A stretch of 9,469 bases of DNA from Akkermansia sp. (GCA_020047775.1 JAIFNK010000018.1:1-9469), one strand, 5' to 3'. Numbered from the stretch's first letter, positions 1 through 7,220 are shown. The notes: generated by a model from the sequence alone, not told the origin. Numbers and translations are program-made.

Positions 1-1173
1 GAGGTGGTGGTCGCCGTTCGGACTTTCATGCAGGCGCACGTCATCCTTGCCGAGCGGGGTTTTGAAGATGTCCGGGTTGCTCGCTTGCAGTGCCTTGGCG
101 GCGGCACCGGCAGGGATCGGATCGGACGCGGTCACTCGCTCGGCTCCGCGGGTGACGAAAATCCAGCCGTCACTCCCTTCGAACCGCACGCCGTTAGGGA
201 AAGTGTGATCGATGACGATCTTCACGCCGTTGGCATAATCCATTTCGATATGATAAGGGCCATGCACGTTCCACAATCCGGATTTCGGAAACTCTGCTTT
301 GGCCTCGATGGCGATCGGTCCGGTGAGTTCCGTGTTCATGCCCCAGTGGGCGATGTCCACATGGTGCGAACCCCAACCGGTGATCATGCCAAGGCAGTAG
401 TCCTCGATGCGCAGCCAGCCGGGCCGCTGGGCATAGCGCTCCTTCGGAGTGGCTCCCTGCGAATGGACGCGGTCCACGGTGTAGGGTGCGAGCGGCGTGC
501 TGCCGAGCCACATGGCATAGTTGAGATTTCCAGGAACCGGAATCTCCTGCGTGCTGCCGCCGGCGGGATCGCTGGGCAGGCCGATCCTAACCGTCTGCAG
601 CTTGCCGATGCGCCCGCTGCGGACCATTTCGCAGGCCATGCGGAACTGTGCGCCGGACCGTTGCTGGCTGCCGATCTGGAACATGCCACCTTTTTCGCGG
701 ACGATGTCACTCACCGCGCGGCCTTCGCGAAGCGTCATGGTGAGCGGTTTCTGGACATAGATGTCCTTGCCTAACAAAGCGGCGGCGATCACCGGTTCGG
801 CGTGCCAGTGGTCGGGCGTGCTGATGGAAACCGCGTCGATGTCCGGATGCTGGAGCGCCTCGCGGTAGTCGCCGTAGGTGGCGACCTTGAGGTCGATGTT
901 TTTCTTTTGATAGTGCCCTTCGACGATTTCCTTGCCGTCGGCCAGGCGCATGGAATCGAGATCGCACAGGGCCACCAGACGCGCCGCGTTCTGGCGCAGG
1001 ATGCCTGGCATGTCCATGTCGCGGCCGATGCGGCCGCAGGCGATCTGCAGGATGTTGATCTTCTTGCTGGGCGCGTCCGCGCCGAGGACGCGGGACGGGA
1101 TGATGGTGGGGAATCCGATGGCGGCTCCGACGAGCCCCACATTCCTGACAAATTCGCGGCGGGTGGTTTTCAT
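1..1173 (-). CDS. Tat-exported Gfo/Idh/MocA family oxidoreductase, 3' end cut by window edge
   Basis: Predicted NAD(P)-dependent sugar dehydrogenase of the Gfo/Idh/MocA family, acting outside the cytoplasm. The frame is open from the ATG at 1171-1173 to the first base of the window (391 codons, no stop), so the C-terminus is missing; relatives are usually about 430-460 residues. Residues 1-34 form a Tat signal: TTRREF at 3-8, a hydrophobic stretch at 12-26 and a likely cleavage near LGADA (30-34). The Rossmann fold follows, with a slightly altered glycine loop ACGRIG at 45-50 and an acidic residue after strand 2 (D71). STPDHWHAEP lies at 118-127. The EKP motif appears as QKP, with the expected catalytic lysine at K142. 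HHVDIAHW (270-277) is the C-terminal-domain active-site motif. Last visible gene of the operon, 9 bases after its neighbour. The family call is firm; the substrate is unknown. Confidence 0.93.
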   Translation of the reverse strand, partial: MKTTRREFVRNVGLVGAAIGFPTIIPSRVLGADAPSKKINILQIACGRIGRDMDMPGILRQNAARLVALCDLDSMRLADGKEIVEGHYQKKNIDLKVATYGDYREALQHPDIDAVSISTPDHWHAEPVIAAALLGKDIYVQKPLTMTLREGRAVSDIVREKGGMFQIGSQQRSGAQFRMACEMVRSGRIGKLQTVRIGLPSDPAGGSTQEIPVPGNLNYAMWLGSTPLAPYTVDRVHSQGATPKERYAQRPGWLRIEDYCLGMITGWGSHHVDIAHWGMNTELTGPIAIEAKAEFPKSGLWNVHGPYHIEMDYANGVKIVIDHTFPNGVRFEGSDGWIFVTRGAERVTASDPIPAGAAAKALQASNPDIFKTPLGKDDVRLHESPNGDHHL

Positions 1174-1182
1174 AATCTTATC

Positions 1183-2559
1183 TTACTTCGATTTCCGGCT
1201 CATTTGATAAGCCTCCATGATGGTGTTGTATTTGGCGAGAGTGTTAGGCACTTCCCACGCGGGAGTGCCGCCGTCCTTGAGAAATCCGAGGAAGCGCGCG
1301 GCAACTTGTGCGAAGTGGGCTTCGTGGCCTTTTTTATAGGTGTCCGGGATGTTCACTTCGTGACGATCACCGAGATCCTTGATGACGACGCCGGGGTATT
1401 TCGTGGCGATTTCCGCAGCGGCCTTGTCGAGCGCGAGCTTCCATGAAGCGACGTCCACGCCGGCCTGCGGCTCGATGTAGAGGACGGGCTTGTATCCTTG
1501 CTCCTTGCCTTGGCGGATGTGCAGCGAGCACTTGCTGCCGCGCATCAGCGAGTCATGGGTGTCCGCCGTTCCGGGAGGTGCTTCGAAGTTCCACAGCACG
1601 GAGATTTTGGCGTGAACGCCGCGCAAGGCGTAGGTGAACTCGCCGTTAGCCGGTGTTTGCAGCACGCCGTCGTTGCCGACAAGTGGCTTGAGGTAGTCCG
1701 GCCATGATTCCATCTTGGTGGTTTTGGTGAACTGCTCCCGGGTGATGGCGGTATTCCAACTCCGCGCGGAGATCATTTTCACATCCGCGTCCTTGATGAC
1801 CTCCTCCGGGAAACACTCCCACTGGACGAGGTCCACGAGGTGGGTGGTGACATCGACGATGGCCTCGCCCTGCTGCGCCGGATCGAAGAACCACGGCGGA
1901 CGCTGCAAGGGCAGGTTGTTCACCAGCTTGGAGAAATGGTGCACACTTTCCTTGGTGACCGATGGATTGTCGGGCGTGCCCTTGTCAAGTTCGCCAAAGA
2001 CAGCCGCATGACGCGAAAGCTCTTTTTGCAGCATCGTGGTGATCTCGAACCGCTCGGTCATGATATCCAGCAGAAGAAGATTTTTTTCCCCCGCGATGCG
2101 ATAGGCTTCCTCCAACATTTTGAGTCCCGCGGGGTCGATGGCCATCGGCTTGTCGGCGAGCACGTGCAGTCCGGCTTTGACGGATTCGAGGATATAGCGG
2201 GTCTTGTCGCGGTTGTTTCCGGCGAGCACGACGACGTTGCCGGGCTTTTCGGCGAGCATTTTTTGCAGGAAATCCGGGCCGGTGTGGACTTTCAGATCCC
2301 AGTTCGTGGGGTTGTCCGCGCGGGTGTTGAATGCGCGGACCCGTTCCAGGTGCAGGCCCAGGTCGGGTCCCTCGGGGGCGTAAACATGGACGACAGGAGA
2401 CACGCCGGGGACCGTGCTTTTCTGCACGAGCGCGGCGTGAAAGTGGCCGGGATCAAGAGTGATGAGACGGAAGGGGGCCTCGGTTTTTTCGGCGTAGGAT
2501 GAGGCGAGGGAAATCGCCGCAGTGGCGGCTGATGTTAGGATGGACTTGGTGAATGTCAT
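1183..2559 (-). CDS. Sec-exported Gfo/Idh-fold putative oxidoreductase lacking a canonical GxGxxG loop
   Basis: A 458-residue protein of the group usually annotated as 'putative oxidoreductase C-terminal domain' proteins, distant relatives of Gfo/Idh/MocA dehydrogenases. Residues 1-23 look like a Sec signal peptide (hydrophobic, cleavage after SYA) with no twin arginine. The first strand, FRLITLD (30-36), is followed by PGHFHAALVQK instead of a glycine-rich GxGxxG loop. The helix and strand order then looks Rossmann-like, with VVVLAGNN (109-116) and ADKP (135-138) in the EKP position, K137 matching the catalytic lysine. DVTTHLVDLVQW (236-247) matches the C-terminal-domain H-x-x-D motif. It is the fourth gene of the operon, 8 bases after the DUF6807 gene and 9 before the Tat-type paralogue; no Shine-Dalgarno is visible before the ATG at 2557-2559. 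Fold and family are likely; whether it still binds a nicotinamide cofactor is open. Confidence 0.88.
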   Translation of the reverse strand: MTFTKSILTSAATAAISLASSYAEKTEAPFRLITLDPGHFHAALVQKSTVPGVSPVVHVYAPEGPDLGLHLERVRAFNTRADNPTNWDLKVHTGPDFLQKMLAEKPGNVVVLAGNNRDKTRYILESVKAGLHVLADKPMAIDPAGLKMLEEAYRIAGEKNLLLLDIMTERFEITTMLQKELSRHAAVFGELDKGTPDNPSVTKESVHHFSKLVNNLPLQRPPWFFDPAQQGEAIVDVTTHLVDLVQWECFPEEVIKDADVKMISARSWNTAITREQFTKTTKMESWPDYLKPLVGNDGVLQTPANGEFTYALRGVHAKISVLWNFEAPPGTADTHDSLMRGSKCSLHIRQGKEQGYKPVLYIEPQAGVDVASWKLALDKAAAEIATKYPGVVIKDLGDRHEVNIPDTYKKGHEAHFAQVAARFLGFLKDGGTPAWEVPNTLAKYNTIMEAYQMSRKSK

Positions 2560-2567
2560 GGACCGGG

Positions 2568-3494
2568 TTATTTCTGTGTTTCAAATTTCAACTTTGTAAA
2601 GTCATCAAATTTCCCGGCAATACCCGCGGATTCGGTTGTTCCTGAAAACACGAGCACGCGGTAGCAAAGGCGGAGCGTGTTGCCTTTGGGGATTCGGGTA
2701 TCCTTGCCGTTGGCGGGCCAGAACATCGGTGTGGGCGAGAGGAATCCATAGTCGCGGGTGAACCACGGAGTGGGATAGCCAGGATTCTGCGGGTGTTGGA
2801 GGATGGCAAGTCCCTCGGTGGTTTTTCCATCGCGCGCGCCAAAACAGGCGAGCCACGGCGACGGTTTGCCGAAGGTGTCCTTTTCGCCTTTGGCGCCGGC
2901 CGCATTGATCATCGTGCCGCCATACAAGGGCGTCAGATCCGGATCCATCCGCGCGCTGAAAAACGAGTGATTGGTTTTTTGGATCACCACATCCTCCATG
3001 GCCTCAAGTGTGATTTCAAAATCGATCTGCCGGAGCTGCGGTGTCGGCGCGCTGATGACGATGCGGCGGGTGTCGCGCAGCGGTTGAGGGGCATCGGGTC
3101 GGGTCCAGTCGCAGGAATCCCGGATGACGATCTGGTTTCCGGATGCCGCTTCCAGCACCGGCCCTTGGGAAATGATGCGACCGCGGTCCAAGCCTTCCTG
3201 CCAGTAGTTCCCGTCATTGACCTTGTCACAACCGAAAAACAACGAGCTGTGATGCGGATACTCGCCGTTGCGCATGGAGGTGGCGGAGACTCCCGATGGC
3301 CCGTTCACCGGAAAGAAAAACGGATATTTCTCATCCTCCGCGAACCGATAGCTGGTGAAGAATTTCCCTGCGATGGTCACATCGATGCGCGAACCGATGC
3401 GGACGGCTTCGAGTTTCTGTTGGGCGCGGGCGGGAAGGGAAACGGCCAGCAGGCAGAATGCCAGCAGGGTGGATTGCAAGGTGTGGAGCTTCAT
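2568..3494 (-). CDS. Exported DUF6807 (PmoA-like) protein, first paralogue
   Basis: A 308-residue exported protein of the DUF6807 / 'PmoA family' group. The 'methane oxygenase PmoA' label is a historical misnomer: nothing here resembles a membrane monooxygenase subunit. Residues 1-24 are a typical signal peptide ending in ARA before QQ. The mature protein looks all-beta. Family landmarks visible are YPHHSSLFFG (79-88, paired H81-H82), NDGNYW (93-98), TNHSFFSARMDP (174-185), a glycine-rich LYGGTMINAAGAKGE segment (190-204) and a C-terminal cluster of H234, NPGYPTPWF and RDYGF (237-251). The clustered His, Trp and Arg residues suggest a sugar or metal site, which is inference. It lies 31 bases after the second DUF6807 gene. 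Members of this family often sit beside Gfo/Idh oxidoreductases in Planctomycetota, Verrucomicrobiota and Bacteroidota. Biochemical role unknown. Confidence 0.86.
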   Translation of the reverse strand: MKLHTLQSTLLAFCLLAVSLPARAQQKLEAVRIGSRIDVTIAGKFFTSYRFAEDEKYPFFFPVNGPSGVSATSMRNGEYPHHSSLFFGCDKVNDGNYWQEGLDRGRIISQGPVLEAASGNQIVIRDSCDWTRPDAPQPLRDTRRIVISAPTPQLRQIDFEITLEAMEDVVIQKTNHSFFSARMDPDLTPLYGGTMINAAGAKGEKDTFGKPSPWLACFGARDGKTTEGLAILQHPQNPGYPTPWFTRDYGFLSPTPMFWPANGKDTRIPKGNTLRLCYRVLVFSGTTESAGIAGKFDDFTKLKFETQK

Positions 3495-3525
3495 GTTTAT
3501 TGGTTAAAATCAGGGAAATCCGGTT

Positions 3526-4470
3526 TCACTTCCGCATCCACTTCCTCCATTCCTCCTCCGCGGTGGCCGCATCAACGGCACGGTCGGCGGCGATGACACG
3601 GTAGGCGCGACGGGACACCGCGGGATGCCCGTCATCCAGCGGCAGCGGATTGTCAGACACCGGATTGAAATTCGCGAAGGGCGTGCCGTTGTGGTTTTTG
3701 GAATCCCATACACGGAGTTTTTCCGGACTGCCGGCATGCTTCTCCGCCGCGCTGAGGATGAGAACGGATGCGGTTCCGTCCGCGGTGGGCCCGCTGACCG
3801 CAAGCCATCGTGCGGGCGAGCCGTTGGCGTCGTCGCGGCCCTTGCCTGCGCTGGTGATCATCGTGCTGTTATCCTTGTTCCACGATTCCGGCCCGCGCCA
3901 GGAAAAGCCGCTGTAGTGGTACTTTCCGATGGTCACCGGGGCCCCCGCGGCCTGTTGGTGCAAGGTGATGTCCAGCACGGTGGCATCGCCGCGCAGCGTG
4001 AGCGTGACGTGAGCGGTTTCGTGAATGACCGCTTTGGGATCCGCATCCTTCGGTTTGATGATGGTTTCATTCCGGAACTCCCACTCCGCCTTGTCCGGTC
4101 CGCTGGAAAGCTGTTTCACGCCGCGGGCCACATGCGCTCCCTGGCCCTCCTGCATTTCCCACGTGTTGAATTTCGTGCCGCCCGTCTCGACGAATTTCCA
4201 CGGCCACCAAATGCCGAAATGATGCAGGTGGTCGGCGGGTTGGATGGTGGTGCAGACGAATCCGCCCGGCGTGCGCAGCGGGTGGACAAACGCGCTGCCG
4301 GCGAATTCCTTTCCGCCTTTCGGCTCCGCCACGAGGTCTTTCTGCCAGCCGAACACCGGCGGTTTTCCCTCCGGGAATTCGATGGTTCCCTTGCCCGGCT
4401 CGGCGGCCAAAGCATCGGCGGACACCATGCAAACAACCAGAAGCGGGATGAGGCGGGCGGTGATTTTCAT
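3526..4470 (-). CDS. Exported DUF6807 (PmoA-like) protein, second paralogue
   Basis: A 314-residue exported protein, also DUF6807-like but clearly divergent from its neighbour at 2568-3494. The signal peptide is about residues 1-22 (ADALA before AEPGK). The family's paired histidines are at H83-H84 in DHLHHFGIWWPW (80-91), followed by FNTWE (101-105). YHYSGFSWRGPESW (184-197) corresponds to the central conserved aromatic segment, and a late NGTPFANFNPVSDNPLPLD stretch (261-279) corresponds to the PWF region of the paralogue. It ends in a charged amphipathic helix (EEEWRKWMRK). The start is firm: its ATG (4468-4470) overlaps the TGA (4467-4469) of the upstream dehydratase-like gene as ATGA, implying translational coupling. 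Function unknown. With its paralogue and two Gfo/Idh-fold genes it probably acts on an oxidised sugar or glycoside outside the cytoplasm, which is inference. Confidence 0.83.
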   Translation of the reverse strand: MKITARLIPLLVVCMVSADALAAEPGKGTIEFPEGKPPVFGWQKDLVAEPKGGKEFAGSAFVHPLRTPGGFVCTTIQPADHLHHFGIWWPWKFVETGGTKFNTWEMQEGQGAHVARGVKQLSSGPDKAEWEFRNETIIKPKDADPKAVIHETAHVTLTLRGDATVLDITLHQQAAGAPVTIGKYHYSGFSWRGPESWNKDNSTMITSAGKGRDDANGSPARWLAVSGPTADGTASVLILSAAEKHAGSPEKLRVWDSKNHNGTPFANFNPVSDNPLPLDDGHPAVSRRAYRVIAADRAVDAATAEEEWRKWMRK

Positions 4471-5555
4471 GGTCGTTGCGGTAGGGATCCATCACCGCAT
4501 GCCTGCATGGCCGCCCGGAGGTAGCCGAGGGCGAAAGCCATCCCGGCATGCCAGGGCGCGGCACAGGTCATCTGCGGCGCGTGATCGGGTATGATTACGC
4601 CCTCGAACCCGTTGTCTTTCAAGCTCCGCAGCACGCGGAACACATCAATCTCGCCTTCATCGATGAAAGTCTCCCTGTAGTGCGGCACTTGCCCGCGCAC
4701 GTTGCGCAGATGCACGTAGGCGATGCGCCCCTGCGCCGCGTAGGTGTCCACAGCCTCGTGGAATCCACCCTCGGTGGTCTCGGCGAGGGTGCCGACACAG
4801 AATTCGAGACCATTCGCCGGGCTCGGGTTCAAATCGATCACCTTTTGATAAAGACTTGGCTGATAGACCAAACGCGGCTGCTGGCGCACGGTGGGCATCG
4901 GCGGATCATCGGGATGCAGCGCCATCGTCACGCCCGCCTCCTCGGCCACCGGCAGGATTTCATCGAGAAAGCGCTTGAGGCGGTCCCACAATTGCCCGGG
5001 GGTCACCCGGGGCATGTCACCGGGTGGCGCGTCCGCATCGACGACCATGTTCCAGACCATACCGTTGGGAATCGGGATATCGTATGGCCCATCCATGCCT
5101 ACCGCTTCGGCCCCGCCCCGCGCGAACGGCCCTTTGATGCGGCCCGCCACCCCCGCGATGGAAAAATTGTAGCCGAACACCGGAATGCCGGCTTTCCCCG
5201 TGTTGCGGATGATGGTTTTGACGTTTTCAACGTGCTTCGCCCGCAGCGGCCCGTCTAACAAAATATCATGCCAATGCGCGGGATCAAAGTTCTCGATGGC
5301 GGCGATCTGCAATCCCTCCGCCGCCGCCTCGTCGCGGATGCGGATCATTTCCTCCGCCGACCACAGCCGGTCCGGATCTCCGGCGAGCCCCCAACCGGTG
5401 TGATCGCCTAATGGCTGGTCGCCGGGCCGGTTGCTGCGCGAGGATTTGAAATAATCGACCAGATGGATGACCAGATGCGTGCACCCGGCCTGCCGCGCGA
5501 AGCGGTAATGATCGGGGTCGAGTTGATGGCGGTAGAGTCCGAGTCCGAGCTTCAT
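4467..5555 (-). CDS. UxuA-like mannonate dehydratase family protein (TIM barrel, diverged active site)
   Basis: A 362-residue cytoplasmic protein without a signal peptide. It resembles mannonate dehydratase (UxuA/ManD), which converts D-mannonate to 2-keto-3-deoxygluconate with Mn2+ or a similar metal. Motifs in order: HPDDPP with H214, EFCVGT with C253, YVHLRNV with H282, IDEGEIDVF (298-306), and PDHAPQM with D324 and H325. Their spacing (39, 29 and 42 residues) closely follows the metal ligands of characterised ManD enzymes as I remember them (His, Cys, His, Asp). The expected catalytic Tyr, in NPGYS of E. coli UxuA, aligns with H336 in APWHAG, so a different substrate or chemistry is possible. 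The frame is open to 5672, but the ATG at 5553-5555 begins the conserved MKLGLGLYRHQ strand; the extra residues are Cys-rich and unconvincing. First operon gene, overlapping the next by ATGA. Confidence 0.85.
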   Translation of the reverse strand: MKLGLGLYRHQLDPDHYRFARQAGCTHLVIHLVDYFKSSRSNRPGDQPLGDHTGWGLAGDPDRLWSAEEMIRIRDEAAAEGLQIAAIENFDPAHWHDILLDGPLRAKHVENVKTIIRNTGKAGIPVFGYNFSIAGVAGRIKGPFARGGAEAVGMDGPYDIPIPNGMVWNMVVDADAPPGDMPRVTPGQLWDRLKRFLDEILPVAEEAGVTMALHPDDPPMPTVRQQPRLVYQPSLYQKVIDLNPSPANGLEFCVGTLAETTEGGFHEAVDTYAAQGRIAYVHLRNVRGQVPHYRETFIDEGEIDVFRVLRSLKDNGFEGVIIPDHAPQMTCAAPWHAGMAFALGYLRAAMQACGDGSLPQRP

Positions 5556-5595
5556 GGTTGGAGGTGGAAATCGCTGGCAGGCTTCATTTGTCGCG

Positions 5596-5622
5596 AAGAT
5601 AACTCCCAAGGCCGCTTGTCCA
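5596..5622 (-). promoter_or_regulatory. Candidate sigma-70-type promoter of the leftward operon
   Basis: Read on the minus strand, TGGACA (5617-5622, five of six to TTGACA) is followed after 15 bases by TATCTT (5596-5601, four of six to TATAAT). This would give a leader of about 35 bases before the ATG at 5555. The spacer is shorter than ideal, so this is only a candidate. It is the best such pair I found upstream of the dehydratase-like gene. Confidence 0.25.
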
Positions 5623-5675
5623 AGATCATTTTTGGCAGCGCTTCTTTGGCAAGGCCGGCAGGAACACCCCACCTG

Positions 5676-5921
5676 CTAGTGCCAGCACGAAGGCAACTCC
5701 TTGGCATCGGTCTCGGGCTCCCCGGCATGGAAATTCGCGGGGATGAAAGCGTCCGCACCCTTCACGAACAGGCGTCCCAACTGGCTGCCACCGGTGCACT
5801 TCCGCACCCGGTCGGGGCAAAATCGCCCAGTCCGACGGACTGAAACCGGGGTCCGAAAGCCAGGGAATGTTGAAATGCGAGAACCCCATTCAAACCACCA
5901 CCGTCTTGTTAGGCGTTGCGG
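5676..5921 (-). pseudogene. Possible remnant of a coding tail between the two leftward genes
   Basis: The 366 bases between the hydrolase stop and the dehydratase-like start hold no complete gene. Directly after the hydrolase TGA the same frame stays open for 81 codons and stops at TAG 5676-5678. The first half is Arg/Trp-rich and unconvincing. The last 38 codons or so (about 5679-5792) look protein-like: GGSQLGRLFVKGADAF followed by IPANFHAGEPETDAKEL and ending PSCWH. Third codon positions there are mostly G or C, as in the neighbouring genes. No start codon with a sensible context precedes it, so it could be the end of a gene whose front was lost. I do not recognise the family. A plus-strand frame across the same bases is also open, so chance is possible. 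Confidence 0.22.
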
Positions 5922-7064
5922 TCATGGTGTCCGGAGTCGATAGAAGGAGCGGAAGGGCAGAGCGCTGCGCGGCACAACAAGCGGACTGGTGGCTGCGGGC
6001 TGTGGTGTCCAGCGAGAGAGATCGTCGGATTGCTCGAGCGTGCCCGGGAAAAAGATGATGCTGATGCTACTTGGTGTGCATTTGATCGTAATTGGCTGGG
6101 TGTCGTGCAGCAACAGATAATCCCACACGGGCTCGAAGACGGGCGTAACGCCATCGGCTTGCATTGGCGTAGCCGCATCCACGACTGGACAACCGTGGTA
6201 GCTGCTGGATTGCGCGGGTGCGGGTTCGAGATTGGTCGAAAGGAAGTGCCGGGATCCATAGCCATCGGAGGTGGACGATTCCACTCGCTCGTAGGCCCCA
6301 TAACGAGTCACATCCAGCGCGGCAGCGGCGGCCTGCATCTCGGTGAAGTCCAGGAACTGATCCCGCTCGTGAGCGAAGCAATACCAGCGGTCCACCGGCG
6401 TCTGTGGCAAGGTGAACATCCAGTTGTAGGGACGCGGTGGAGCGCCCCCTGTCCACCAGTCCATACCAGTGAAGATGATGCAACGATCCGTGACACGGGT
6501 CTTCGCCAGCATCGCAGCCATGCCTGATCCCTGCGAATGGCCGCAGACGATGAGCTTGTCCCATCGCAAGCTGCTGCCGCTGTAATACTGGCCCCAGCCT
6601 TGCGATGGATAGGTTGCTTGCAGGTATTGAAGTGCTTTGAGCAGCCGGTTCTGAATGGAATCAATGCTGTTCACCGCTAGAAAGCCCACTCGGTCTGAGC
6701 CATCGATCACCTCCAATCGTGCATTGCCGGCGGAATCGGGATCAGACGGCGCGAATTGCTCGCAAAGCACGTTGATCGCGTTGTCATTGGGATACATTAG
6801 CCCGAGCGCATGAAAGCCAAGCCTCGCGGCATTCCTCGGAAACTCACGGTATAGAAATGGCGTCGCACCCGTGCCTGGCAGAAACAACACCAAACGAGCG
6901 CGACCTGTCACCGCAGGGTCCACCACGGCGTAATGGCGGTCGTTAAACTGCGTGATCTCAGGATCGGTGACACTGGGCCTAAAGAGGGCTTCCTGCGGCA
7001 CGCCGGAGGCAGTGCTGGCGAGTAGCAGCACCCAAAGAATGCTTTTGTGCGATATGGCGCGCAT
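5922..7064 (-). CDS. Secreted alpha/beta hydrolase (BPSS1187-like) with a Verrucomicrobia-type C-terminal module
   Basis: A 380-residue exported serine hydrolase or esterase. The frame opens at a GTG at 7094, but the ATG at 7062-7064 places a good signal peptide at the N-terminus (residues 1-20, hydrophobic core ILWVLLLASTA), so I chose it. LVLFLPGTGATP (58-69) gives the oxyanion-loop strand. VCGHSQGSG (173-181) is the nucleophile elbow with S177. D235 (HERDQ) and H290 (SYHGCPVVD) are plausible acid and base. The long insertions between them fit the BPSS1187-type group of alpha/beta hydrolases. Residues about 325-380 form a short add-on ending LEQSDDLSRWT, ATSPLVVP and SFYRLRTP, a pattern recalled from the ends of many secreted Verrucomicrobia proteins. 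It is divergent from the fucosidase gene and is probably its own transcription unit. Substrate unknown; a sugar ester is plausible. Confidence 0.82.
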   Translation of the reverse strand: MRAISHKSILWVLLLASTASGVPQEALFRPSVTDPEITQFNDRHYAVVDPAVTGRARLVLFLPGTGATPFLYREFPRNAARLGFHALGLMYPNDNAINVLCEQFAPSDPDSAGNARLEVIDGSDRVGFLAVNSIDSIQNRLLKALQYLQATYPSQGWGQYYSGSSLRWDKLIVCGHSQGSGMAAMLAKTRVTDRCIIFTGMDWWTGGAPPRPYNWMFTLPQTPVDRWYCFAHERDQFLDFTEMQAAAAALDVTRYGAYERVESSTSDGYGSRHFLSTNLEPAPAQSSSYHGCPVVDAATPMQADGVTPVFEPVWDYLLLHDTQPITIKCTPSSISIIFFPGTLEQSDDLSRWTPQPAATSPLVVPRSALPFRSFYRLRTP

Positions 7065-7118
7065 GAATCTATGCCTAACGTCTAGCTCATCCACGGCGGG
7101 GAGGGAAGCCCGAATTCA

Positions 7119-7163
7119 AAGAAGGACGTTGCCCGCCGTTGGATGTGCCGTCTTGTCCTTCTT
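7119..7163. repeat. 9-base inverted repeat upstream of the hydrolase gene
   Basis: AAGAAGGAC (7119-7127) and GTCCTTCTT (7155-7163) are perfect inverted arms separated by 27 bases. It lies 55-99 bases upstream of the hydrolase start, where a promoter or operator would sit. It could be a regulator site or a leader hairpin. There is no clear T-run in either direction, so I do not call it a terminator. Confidence 0.45.
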
Positions 7164-7220
7164 ATTGTTTCAATTGGATTAGGAATTCATCGTCTCTCAG
7201 AGAACCACCATCCGTTCCAT

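Noticed and set aside
2568..4470. Annotation as methane monooxygenase subunit PmoA
   Set aside because: Both proteins are soluble, exported and mostly beta with no membrane helices. The PmoA name attached to this family is historical, and there is no methane oxidation context.
3625..4524. Long open frames on the plus strand opposite the operon (also 802-1446, 1840-2502, 2793-3596, 4548-5258)
   Set aside because: They are antisense shadows of GC-rich genes, with Arg/Gly/His-rich composition and no family motifs.
5556..5672. Longer N-terminus for the mannonate-dehydratase-like protein from a GTG at 5672
   Set aside because: The added 39 residues are Cys- and Lys-rich without conserved features, and MKLGLGLYRHQ is a natural TIM-barrel first strand.
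7065..7094. GTG start at 7094 for the hydrolase
   Set aside because: It would place ten charged residues before a well-formed signal peptide that begins at the internal ATG.
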